DNA from: a virus
DNA: 64,000 nucleotides
Virus record (IMG/VR): IMGVR_UViG_3300043446_001855
Location: 1-64,000 of that record
Direction: 5' to 3' (one strand)
In this document: one piece after another, positions 58,190 through 64,000 of the stretch
Position numbering within the stretch: position 1 is the stretch's first letter
Layout: each line of letters starts with the position of its first letter
The notes under the pieces: generated by a model
Told to the model about the DNA's origin: nothing
What the model saw: only the letters and a program-made list of their open reading frames with translations
The model's database searches: none
Program-made: the position numbers and the translations under genes

Positions 58190-59215
58190 TCAGACTGCGG
58201 TGAGCAGTCCGTACGCCTTGTCCACGATGGTGGCGTTGCCGTCGCCCATCGTGCGGCGGAAGCGGTTCTCCTCCGCCGAAGCGCGCTTCGTCTTCTTGGA
58301 CGTAGCGAAGTGCTGGTTGTAGGTGGACACGGAGTTGAGCGCCCACCACTTGGTGTTCTTGATCGGCTCCATGTCCGGCAGGTTGACCTGCACGTTGCGG
58401 TTGCCATCCTCAACCCGGAGGTTGTTGTAGGCGATGGAGCGAATCACGTCCTGCGTGTTCGTGGCGATGGTCTTGCCACGCCCCTCCTCCTCGGGCATCG
58501 GCAGGAGGGACGAGAGGAAGGTCTCGAACTCCTGATCGGAGAACGAGGTGTGGAGCATCTCGTCCGCCTTGGTCTCGAACTCTGCCATGTAGTTGAAGAC
58601 CACACCCAGAGCGGTGCGAGCCTCCGACAGACGACCCGACAGCGACGACGTGTGGCGGACCTTGAAGGTGCGCTTCGCCGTGCTGAGGGCGAGGGACAGG
58701 GTGTTCTGGCAGACGACCCGGACAGGGGTCGCAGCCAGCGTGATCGCCGAAGAGCCGTCGTGGCTGTTCGACAGGAGGATGAAGGTGGCGAGATCCTCGT
58801 CGCCGATCTTCACCTCACGGGGCAGACGAGCCAGCAGCGAGACCTTCGCGCCATCCTTGAGCGAGATGACAGCCTCGTACTTGGCCTCGCCGCTGTCCAC
58901 CAGATCGTCGAGGAACGAGAGAGCCTCAACGTTCTGAAGGATCTTGTAGCGCTCACCGACGATGGCAAGAGGCTTGAAGTCCTCCGACCGCACGTTGGCG
59001 ACGTAGCCCGGGACGGGAATGAACAGTCCCGTGTCCGGGTTCTTGGCGTAGACCGGCTCCGGCACGATGGGGGAGGCCAGTTCGGGGACGCGCTTGAGGC
59101 AGTCCTCGGCGGTCATCAGACCGTCTACGACAACGCCCAGCCCATGCCACGCGGGCTTGTAGGCATAGGCGGCTGCACCGGTACCATCGGCGCGGATTTC
59201 CAGTTCATGAGCCAT
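58190..59215 (-). CDS. DUF932 phage/plasmid protein
   Basis: 341 residues. WHGLGVVVDGLMTAEDCLKR, then SLKDGAKVSLLARLPREVK, NSHDGSSAITLAATPVRVVC and the final GDGNATIVDKAY region match the DUF932 (phage/plasmid-like TIGR03299) family. These proteins are widespread in phages of Actinobacteria and in plasmids; some bind ssDNA or replication intermediates. It begins the operon behind the strong promoter at 59257 and is followed by the hairpin and Ku. Confidence 0.85.
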   Translation of the reverse strand: MAHELEIRADGTGAAAYAYKPAWHGLGVVVDGLMTAEDCLKRVPELASPIVPEPVYAKNPDTGLFIPVPGYVANVRSEDFKPLAIVGERYKILQNVEALSFLDDLVDSGEAKYEAVISLKDGAKVSLLARLPREVKIGDEDLATFILLSNSHDGSSAITLAATPVRVVCQNTLSLALSTAKRTFKVRHTSSLSGRLSEARTALGVVFNYMAEFETKADEMLHTSFSDQEFETFLSSLLPMPEEEGRGKTIATNTQDVIRSIAYNNLRVEDGNRNVQVNLPDMEPIKNTKWWALNSVSTYNQHFATSKKTKRASAEENRFRRTMGDGNATIVDKAYGLLTAV

Positions 59216-59256
59216 TTGTGTTCTCCTTTGTTTATGGCTGTTGACTAGGTACAGGA

Positions 59257-59285
59257 AAGATACAGACTTGACGACAAGTTGTCAA
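59257..59285 (-). promoter_or_regulatory. Sigma-70 promoter with operator-like palindrome
   Basis: Minus strand TTGACA (59280-59285), 17-base spacer, TATCTT (59257-59262). The sequence CTTGACAACTTGTCGTCAAG spans the -35 and spacer and is a 20-base imperfect palindrome (16 of 20 symmetric), a likely repressor site. Start of transcription near 59250, about 35 bases before the DUF932 ATG. The clearest promoter in the window. Confidence 0.8.
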
Positions 59286-59293
59286 GCCCGGTT

Positions 59294-59467
59294 TTAGATG
59301 TCGGTGTCTCTGGTGTCGAAGCAGCGGCAGCGCCGTCGCTTCTCCCGCCAGTCATGGACGACCACGATCAGCGCCCATGTGAGAAAACCGATATAAAAAA
59401 GAATCATGAGGAACGCTGCGACGAATCCCCAGAAGAGAAGACTGCTCGCCATATCCTGCGGGGTCAC
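59294..59467 (-). CDS. Micro membrane protein 2
   Basis: 57 residues from GTG at 59467 (MTPQDMASSLLFWGFVAAFL), overlapping the upstream stop as GTGA, with GGAGG seven bases upstream. One long transmembrane helix (LLFWGFVAAFLMILFYIGFL) then a basic end with CRC. A holin or spanin partner is possible; there is no lysin next to it. Confidence 0.65.
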   Translation of the reverse strand: MTPQDMASSLLFWGFVAAFLMILFYIGFLTWALIVVVHDWREKRRRCRCFDTRDTDI

Positions 59468-59604
59468 GAGAAGTCCTCCGGTCGTGCAAACAGCCAGACC
59501 ACACATCCGACTGTCGGAATGGCAACGCACATCCAATGCGGAAGAACCGTGAGCGCATCCATCAGAGCCACGGCGATCATCCACAGAAAGAACAGGGCTA
59601 GCAT
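59464..59604 (-). CDS. Micro membrane protein 1
   Basis: 46 residues starting directly after the stop of the Gp88-like gene (TAAATG), RBS AAAGGAGGA. Two hydrophobic segments (MLALFFLWMIAVALMDAL and MCVAIPTVGCVVWLFA). Holin-like in size and topology. It is coupled to the next micro gene by GTGA. Not detected by long-ORF callers. Confidence 0.65.
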   Translation of the reverse strand: MLALFFLWMIAVALMDALTVLPHWMCVAIPTVGCVVWLFARPEDFS

Positions 59605-60330
59605 TTACTCCTCCTTTCCGGTGAACACGAACGGGTTGGTCTTACCCCGCAGTCCACCCTTGGCGTAGAGACCGACGACATGACCAGCCGGGTCAAGGAA
59701 CCGGAGGTCGTCCTTGTCGCCGTTGATAACAGGGTGCCCGTACCATGTCTCAGGCAGCGGGTCACCCTTTCGGACATCAAAGACGGCAGCCACCGTCTGC
59801 CCCTCATACAGGGCTTCGCGGCACTCTCTGGTGTTGGTGCCGGACGCGCTGTAGGTCAGATGATACTTGCTTGTGGGCTGACGCTTGCCGAACGGGTGCT
59901 TGGTGTAGTCATAGAAGATGACCTTGTCACCGTAGGCCTCGATCAGCGTCGTCTTCTCGCCGTTGATCTTGAGAGCGGTACGCTCCCACGGGATGTCGGA
60001 GAAGACGTTGAGCCGGACGCAAGGGATGACGTTATCCTCTTCCGACTTCTTGATAAACTTCTCGATGTCTCGTGAGATTAGATCTGCGAACTTGTCCCGC
60101 TCCTCAAAGAACATCTTGGTCTTGCGGATGCGGCCAGCCATGACTGCGGGATACCGACCGTTGCCGGACGTGGCAACGCAAGCAGGCGGCTTGCACCAGA
60201 TGGTGTGATACTGACAGACGTTCTTGCCAGAGGAGTCAGCCGGAGCAAGCGAGAGGCCACGAATAACGTAGCGGCTCTTGCCCTCCGACTTCTCCAACTT
60301 GGCCGTGGTCGAAAGAAGGTTATAAGTCAT
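59605..60330 (-). CDS. Gp88-like phage protein
   Basis: 241 residues. The sequence opens with LLSTTAKLEKSE and has the C-x-x-x-x-x-W-C-x4-C cluster CQYHTIWCKPPACVATSG near 40-55. Then KFADLISRDIEKFIKKSEED, VRLNVFSDIPWE and VIFYDYTKHP, a TIM-barrel-like profile matching the Gp88/DUF family of phages. Family members are sometimes related to radical-SAM-like folds; activity is not known. It precedes two micro membrane genes. Confidence 0.6.
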   Translation of the reverse strand: MTYNLLSTTAKLEKSEGKSRYVIRGLSLAPADSSGKNVCQYHTIWCKPPACVATSGNGRYPAVMAGRIRKTKMFFEERDKFADLISRDIEKFIKKSEEDNVIPCVRLNVFSDIPWERTALKINGEKTTLIEAYGDKVIFYDYTKHPFGKRQPTSKYHLTYSASGTNTRECREALYEGQTVAAVFDVRKGDPLPETWYGHPVINGDKDDLRFLDPAGHVVGLYAKGGLRGKTNPFVFTGKEE

Positions 60331-60530
60331 TCGCTAAGTCCCTCCGCAATCTCTTCGTAGGTAGCCGCCTCGGTATTTACAACCGTTCCGAAGCGGTCGA
60401 TAAGGTCAATGATGATTCCCTCTGACGTAAGCCTGATATTTAGAGAGATATCATTGTTGACTTCGCCGAAGCGGACGGTCAGACGTATGCCACCGCCATC
60501 GGCGCTCCACTCGATGTCATCATCAAACAT
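60327..60530 (-). CDS. Unknown 67-residue acidic protein
   Basis: Beta-rich (ISLNIRLTSEGIIIDLIDRF) with an acidic end. It overlaps both neighbours by four to eight bases. Function unknown. Confidence 0.6.
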   Translation of the reverse strand: MFDDDIEWSADGGGIRLTVRFGEVNNDISLNIRLTSEGIIIDLIDRFGTVVNTEAATYEEIAEGLSE

Positions 60531-60786
60531 AGGAAAGACGCTCCTCGATGCGCTTCTGCTTGTCGATATGATCCTCCAGCATACGGATCACCTGCTTGTC
60601 CAGTTCGCTCTGGCACTCACTGTAACCGCCGCCACGCTCAAGAAAGCGCTGGGTCATGTCCCAGTACTTACGAAACAGCGTAGAGTCTGCACGGAAGATG
60701 ATGTCATTCGCCAACTCCTTGCAGCGATCACACTCATCGCAGAACCCATGAGTGAGGATGTCCTCGTGATAGATGTGCACGGTCAT
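60523..60786 (-). CDS. Unknown 87-residue protein with CxxCxxC
   Basis: HGFCDECDRCKELANDIIFR holds a triple Cys cluster that may bind zinc. Helical C-terminus (RMLEDHIDKQKRIEERLSYV). No family recognised. Confidence 0.6.
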   Translation of the reverse strand: MTVHIYHEDILTHGFCDECDRCKELANDIIFRADSTLFRKYWDMTQRFLERGGGYSECQSELDKQVIRMLEDHIDKQKRIEERLSYV

Positions 60787-60814
60787 GAAGTCTCCTTAGT
60801 TCGACAGTTCATTA

Positions 60815-61102
60815 CTAATCCTCCCACGCATCGTCCGGGATATCAAGTCGGAGGATGTCGAGTAGATGGGCGGCACCGATGTGCCAACCATCCTCCTTCT
60901 CTACTGCATCCCGTGGTGTCGGATCAACACCGAACGGGATCACTACAGTTGCGTCGTAGTGCCCCTTGATGCAGAGATCATAAGCCTGCACCGCAGGCTC
61001 AACATAATCCTGCGGAAGCGGAGGATAGAAGTTGCCGGACAGGTGGAGGCTAACCACCTGCCGGTAATCCATTGTCTCCGGGAACCAGTTATACGGGGGC
61101 AT
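60815..61102 (-). CDS. Unknown 95-residue protein
   Basis: Contains SLHLSGNFYPPLPQDYVEPA and ATVVIPFGVDPTPRDAVEKE, acidic C-terminus. TAATG overlap with the upstream gene. No family recognised. Confidence 0.6.
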   Translation of the reverse strand: MPPYNWFPETMDYRQVVSLHLSGNFYPPLPQDYVEPAVQAYDLCIKGHYDATVVIPFGVDPTPRDAVEKEDGWHIGAAHLLDILRLDIPDDAWED

Positions 61103-61512
61103 TACTCCTCCTCTTTCTCTGCCTCGACCCGCTCAAGATGCTCTTCGCAGCGCCAGCAGTACTCCTCCTCGGCGGAGCCAAGGGTCTCGCCGCAACGCTG
61201 GCACTCGTCGTCCTGCTCGATCAGAACGTGATCGCTGAAGTCGATCTCCAACTTCATGATGCGCTCGCCCCAACCACCAAGGTTCTCGATGGTTGCGTAG
61301 ACCGGGTAGTAGCCGTCACCGATGCCGCTGCTGGCGACAACGGCAAGGTTCCTCATGATCGGACCTGCGTTGTCTTCCGTGTCGCAGGTGGTGCGGCAGC
61401 ACTCCTCGTACTCCTGCTCGCCGAACTTGCCGTCGATCACATAGCACGGATCGACAATCATGATCTGACCGCTGTCAACACCGCAGCGACCGATCTCGAT
61501 GGTCTTGCTCAT
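61102..61512 (-). CDS. DUF4241-like protein with C-terminal zinc ribbon
   Basis: 136 residues. VDSGQIMIVDPCYVIDGKFG and GIGDGYYPVYATIENLGG resemble the DUF4241 fold of phage and bacterial proteins. The last 40 residues carry two CxxC pairs (CQRCGETLGSAEEEYCWRCE), a zinc ribbon. Function unknown; the ribbon suggests binding of a nucleic acid or protein partner. Confidence 0.65.
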   Translation of the reverse strand: MSKTIEIGRCGVDSGQIMIVDPCYVIDGKFGEQEYEECCRTTCDTEDNAGPIMRNLAVVASSGIGDGYYPVYATIENLGGWGERIMKLEIDFSDHVLIEQDDECQRCGETLGSAEEEYCWRCEEHLERVEAEKEEE

Positions 61513-61727
61513 TAGAGAATCTCCTTCTGCTCGGTAAAAGTAATACGGATCGCGCTTGTAAGATCGTTGCGCTTCACCATGTCATAGACATCATCAACGA
61601 ACGTATCAACAACGTAATCAACCAGTTGCTCGTCGGTCAGGGCGTTGTCGCCCTCCTCCGTCATTGCCTCGTTGATCCTGTCCTCGTCAAACGTGAAACA
61701 GATCTTAGCGTGAATGGTGCGGCTCAC
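61512..61727 (-). CDS. Unknown 71-residue acidic protein
   Basis: ICFTFDEDRINEAMTEEGDN, then VDDVYDMVKRNDLTSAIRI. Strongly acidic, alpha/beta. Overlaps both neighbours. Function unknown. Confidence 0.6.
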   Translation of the reverse strand: MSRTIHAKICFTFDEDRINEAMTEEGDNALTDEQLVDYVVDTFVDDVYDMVKRNDLTSAIRITFTEQKEIL

Positions 61728-61969
61728 GATTCCTCCTCCTGCTCACTCAGTTCATGAGCGGCTTGGTTGATAGTGTGATCCCAGCCGTCCGAACATGCCA
61801 TGTCCTCCCAAGTATCAAGGTCAACCATGTTGTCCAACTCGTCCGGGTCAACCTTGTACTCTGCTGCGGCATCTTCGATATCTCGCCGCTGCCAAATGAC
61901 ACATCCTCGAAAATCTGGATGGCGTCTGAGCGCCATGCAGAGGTCGTCAAAGTTATTCGGGTCAATCAT
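61724..61969 (-). CDS. Unknown 81-residue highly acidic protein
   Basis: About 23 Asp/Glu against six basic residues in 81. Sequence includes RRHPDFRGCVIWQRRDIEDA and VDPDELDNMVDLDTWEDM. Candidate DNA mimic by charge only. RBS weak. No family recognised. Confidence 0.6.
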   Translation of the reverse strand: MIDPNNFDDLCMALRRHPDFRGCVIWQRRDIEDAAAEYKVDPDELDNMVDLDTWEDMACSDGWDHTINQAAHELSEQEEES

Positions 61970-61978
61970 ATCTACCTC

Positions 61979-62611
61979 CTAGAACGAAGTCTCGTGGTAC
62001 TCGTAAGAGGACTCGGAGTATTCCATGCGGCAATACTCACCCTTGTCGAGAGCGCCCTCGTCCGGCGGCTGATGATCGCCGCGCTCACGCTCAGAGTCGG
62101 GGCTGATGTCGTAATACATCGTGCCGTGAACGCTGAACTCACCGGCGAACGATCCCCACTTCCAGTAGAGCGGAGCGTCGATGAGAGTGAGGAAGTTGTT
62201 GTCCTCCTTCTCGTCGTCGGTGAGATCGACGGTATGCCACTTACCGTCCTCCAAACGACGGTTGGTGCTGTGGTAATGCGTCCGGATGTCGAGTTTGTTG
62301 CCCTCGGCACCAAAGAAGGTATGGCTATCGGCTCCGCCGGAGTCATTGCCGCCGGAGAACTCGATCTCTGCGAAGACAATGCCACGCTTGGTGAACGCCT
62401 CGGTCAGACGAGTCCTATGCTCGCGCTGATCCTTGTCCTGCTTGAGGGAAAGCGCCTTGTAGTAACTAGCGTGGTCGTAGATCCAGCGATCCTGCTCCTG
62501 CTCCTCGCCGTCAACAATAACCGTCTTCGTCTCCTTGCCGACGAAGAAGTCCTTGTAGTCGAAGTTGTCGAGGTCAACCGTCCACTTGCCGATAGTAACG
62601 ATGTCAGTCAT
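61979..62611 (-). CDS. Unknown 210-residue protein
   Basis: Start MTDIVTIGKWTVDLDNFDY chosen because AAAGGAGA precedes it. Contains FVGKETKTVIVDGEEQEQDR and HYHSTNRRLEDGKWHTVDLT, and an acidic C-terminal end. A beta-rich domain with a mostly conserved-looking center. Not recognised. Confidence 0.65.
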   Translation of the reverse strand: MTDIVTIGKWTVDLDNFDYKDFFVGKETKTVIVDGEEQEQDRWIYDHASYYKALSLKQDKDQREHRTRLTEAFTKRGIVFAEIEFSGGNDSGGADSHTFFGAEGNKLDIRTHYHSTNRRLEDGKWHTVDLTDDEKEDNNFLTLIDAPLYWKWGSFAGEFSVHGTMYYDISPDSERERGDHQPPDEGALDKGEYCRMEYSESSYEYHETSF

Positions 62612-62622
62612 GCTTGTCTCCT

Positions 62623-63051
62623 TTAGACGTTGAGTACACGAGCCTTGGCGGTCATCCAAGGCTCAGGTCGAATGTTGAGGATAAGGGCAGCCATCTTCTC
62701 GCCGTCATCCGTGAGTTGATTGGGGGTCACCATGCCGTGCCACCAGTCATCGAACTTCGGAATGCAATCGAAGTCCTCGTACATGTGCTGAGTAGCAATA
62801 TCCATTACCTCAATGGCAACGCCATCTGAGTTCAGGATCTTGTAGTCGAACAGGTAGTCGGCAATCTCCATGCCAACGTCATGATGACGAAGGGCACGGT
62901 GCCGGAAGTCCGGAGTGCCGACCCAGTGCGGGGCGACGATGTCACGAGTCACGTCAAAGAAGTCGTGAATCGCAATGTAGTCCTGCCACTTGCCGCCGAA
63001 GTGCTCGACGGAAGACTTGGCGTGATCTTCTGCGCTAGCCACAATAAACAT
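62623..63051 (-). CDS. DUF6915-like phage protein
   Basis: 142 residues. EHFGGKWQDYIAIHDFFDVT and DFRHRALRHHDVGMEIADYL, then IATQHMYEDFDCIPKFDDWW, resemble the DUF6915 family found in phages and prophages. The RHRALRHH stretch could bind metal or nucleic acid. Role unknown. Confidence 0.65.
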   Translation of the reverse strand: MFIVASAEDHAKSSVEHFGGKWQDYIAIHDFFDVTRDIVAPHWVGTPDFRHRALRHHDVGMEIADYLFDYKILNSDGVAIEVMDIATQHMYEDFDCIPKFDDWWHGMVTPNQLTDDGEKMAALILNIRPEPWMTAKARVLNV

Positions 63052-63256
63052 CCTTATTCGGGTAGTCGATGATCTCTAGCATTTCGCGCTCGGTCGCACT
63101 TGCCTTGACAAGTTCCTCACCAATCAGGATGTTGTAGAAGTTGTCGAAGTCACCACGACGATATACTCGAAACTCCTTATACACAAAGAAGTTTGCGTAA
63201 TCGCCCTCCTCGTCCGGACCTTCTAGATCCCAGTTGATGCGCTCCTGATTATCCAT
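63035..63256 (-). CDS. Unknown 73-residue acidic protein
   Basis: GPDEEGDYANFFVYKEFRVY with many Asp/Glu; helix EELVKASATEREMLEII at the end. Overlaps both neighbours by 17 and 8 bases. Function unknown. Confidence 0.6.
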   Translation of the reverse strand: MDNQERINWDLEGPDEEGDYANFFVYKEFRVYRRGDFDNFYNILIGEELVKASATEREMLEIIDYPNKDVYCG

Positions 63257-63476
63257 GATAACCCTCCAGTTCGATATTCATGCACACCTCGTGGGGAACG
63301 CCGAGGCGACCAAGAAGGCGGATGATCCCAACGTTCGGATCAAGCCCGGTCACATCAACCGAACCCACCACACCGACGGGCAGCGGCGAGTCAATCAGCG
63401 TAGCCCAATCCCAATCGCCGGGATCGCCCTGTGTTTCATCCGTCTCAATGGCGACGGTTACAAGATACTCAGACAC
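63249..63476 (-). CDS. Unknown 75-residue acidic protein
   Basis: Strand-rich with VTVAIETDETQGDPGDWDWA and LLGRLGVPHEVCMNIELEGY. Overlaps neighbours by eight bases. Function unknown. Confidence 0.6.
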   Translation of the reverse strand: MSEYLVTVAIETDETQGDPGDWDWATLIDSPLPVGVVGSVDVTGLDPNVGIIRLLGRLGVPHEVCMNIELEGYHG

Positions 63477-63690
63477 TGAGTTCCTCCCTGTTCTCGTCGT
63501 AGAAGGAGATGTTGTCCATGCCGCCTGAGTCTACGATCTCGCACACCGGACAGGCAGCATCAAAGACAATGCTCCAGTAATCTCCGATGGAGCCGTTGTC
63601 TTTCGCCTCAACAGCCCTGTCCATAGCCTCGCGGCTAATCCTTGCCTCGTAGGTCACAAACTCATTCCACATCACAATGACGTCACTCAT
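63469..63690 (-). CDS. Unknown 73-residue protein with CPVC
   Basis: VIMWNEFV-type start then SREAMDRAVEAKDNGSIGDY and ACPVCEIVDSGGMDNISFYD. One CxxC pair. TGATG overlap with the upstream micro gene. Function unknown. Confidence 0.6.
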   Translation of the reverse strand: MSDVIVMWNEFVTYEARISREAMDRAVEAKDNGSIGDYWSIVFDAACPVCEIVDSGGMDNISFYDENREELSV

Positions 63691-63869
63691 CAGTGCTCCT
63701 CTGCTTCGCCGTCGTTATAATCAAGCGGCTCAACGTAGTATTCATCGAAGTGCTCATCGTAGAACTCCTCGATGTCTGACGGGCTGCCGCAGCACATAGG
63801 CCACTCGCTACCACGAGCGGTGCCCTTGCCGCCACAGTCGGGGTGATGCTCAATCGTGTCGTCGGTCAT
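63690..63869 (-). CDS. Micro protein of 59 residues, highly acidic, Cys-rich
   Basis: Too short for many callers. Start ATG at 63869 overlaps the upstream stop (TAATG) and its stop overlaps the next start (TGATG). Sequence starts MTDDTIEHHPDCGGKG and continues WPMCCGSPSDIEEFYDEHFD. About 18 acidic against two basic residues. Candidate DNA mimic or zinc protein; no family recognised. Confidence 0.6.
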   Translation of the reverse strand: MTDDTIEHHPDCGGKGTARGSEWPMCCGSPSDIEEFYDEHFDEYYVEPLDYNDGEAEEH

Positions 63870-64000
63870 TAGTCCTCCGTTTCGTAAGAGAGCGGAACAA
63901 TGCTGATGTTCTCAAGGACATGCTCCATGAAGTCCTGCGGCATGTTATTCAGGATGTCCTCGGGATCATCGCAGTCCCAGTTGACATACGCAACCGTCGA
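63869..64000 (-). CDS. Partial acidic protein at right edge
   Basis: Only the last 43 codons are present, ending in VPLSYETED. The frame is open to the window edge and overlaps the next start as TAATG. Content DCDDPEDILNNMPQDFMEHV is acidic like its neighbours. Identity unknown. Confidence 0.5.
   Translation of the reverse strand, partial: STVAYVNWDCDDPEDILNNMPQDFMEHVLENISIVPLSYETED

Noticed and set aside
56807-59248. An 813-codon open frame on the plus strand
   Set aside because: It lies opposite three well-supported minus-strand genes (ligase, Ku, DUF932) with recognisable motifs, and its product is low-complexity Leu/Arg/Val-rich, as expected for a shadow of GC-biased third positions.

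Overview
The window is one block of a large tailed bacteriophage genome with a contractile tail (myovirus-like). Every protein gene I can support, and all tRNAs, lie on the minus strand. Genes are tightly packed, and many stops and starts overlap as ATGA, GTGA, TGATG or TAATG. Base composition is moderate. A secreted Rpf-like peptidoglycan hydrolase, an RlpA-like partner, a Ku protein and several GTG starts point to an actinobacterial host. That is an inference. Terminase and portal genes are not recognisable here and probably lie outside the window.

In transcription order (high to low coordinates), about 64-50 kb is an early or accessory region. It holds many small acidic proteins of unknown function, a Gp88-like protein, a pair of micro membrane proteins, a DUF932 protein behind a clear TTGACA-17-TATCTT promoter, a Ku protein next to a compact ATP-dependent DNA ligase (a likely phage NHEJ pair), zinc-ribbon/AT-hook-like small proteins, a UV-damage glycosylase-like protein and an HExxH metallopeptidase. 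It ends with tRNA-Glu, an atypical tRNA-like RNA and a 2H-phosphoesterase-like protein. About 50-41 kb carries an SNF2-type helicase, two overlapping secreted cell-wall proteins, dUTPase, tRNA-Arg, DNA-binding proteins, a secreted protein with a basic tail and an HD-domain protein. Two intergenic stretches (46772-46890 and 55271-55372) fold into long closed helices and look like structured RNAs.

About 41-21 kb holds virion surface and head genes: small fibre-like paralogues, a long repeat fibre, four proteins with tail-collar domains, a large zinc-finger protein, a capsid protease fused to an acidic scaffold-like region, a probable decoration protein, the major capsid protein, connector candidates, two repeat fibres, a collagen-like fibre and a glycosyltransferase.

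About 21-0 kb is the neck, tail and baseplate: a zinc-containing neck candidate, a repeat protein, a tail-completion candidate, sheath, tube, tail assembly chaperones with a canonical -1 slippery heptamer, tape measure, tail lysin, hub, spike, gp25-like wedge, baseplate J and a gpI-like protein. A further baseplate or fibre gene runs off the left edge. Rho-independent terminators separate the head, tube and fibre blocks. A recurring extended -10 element (TGATATAAT) marks several gene starts.
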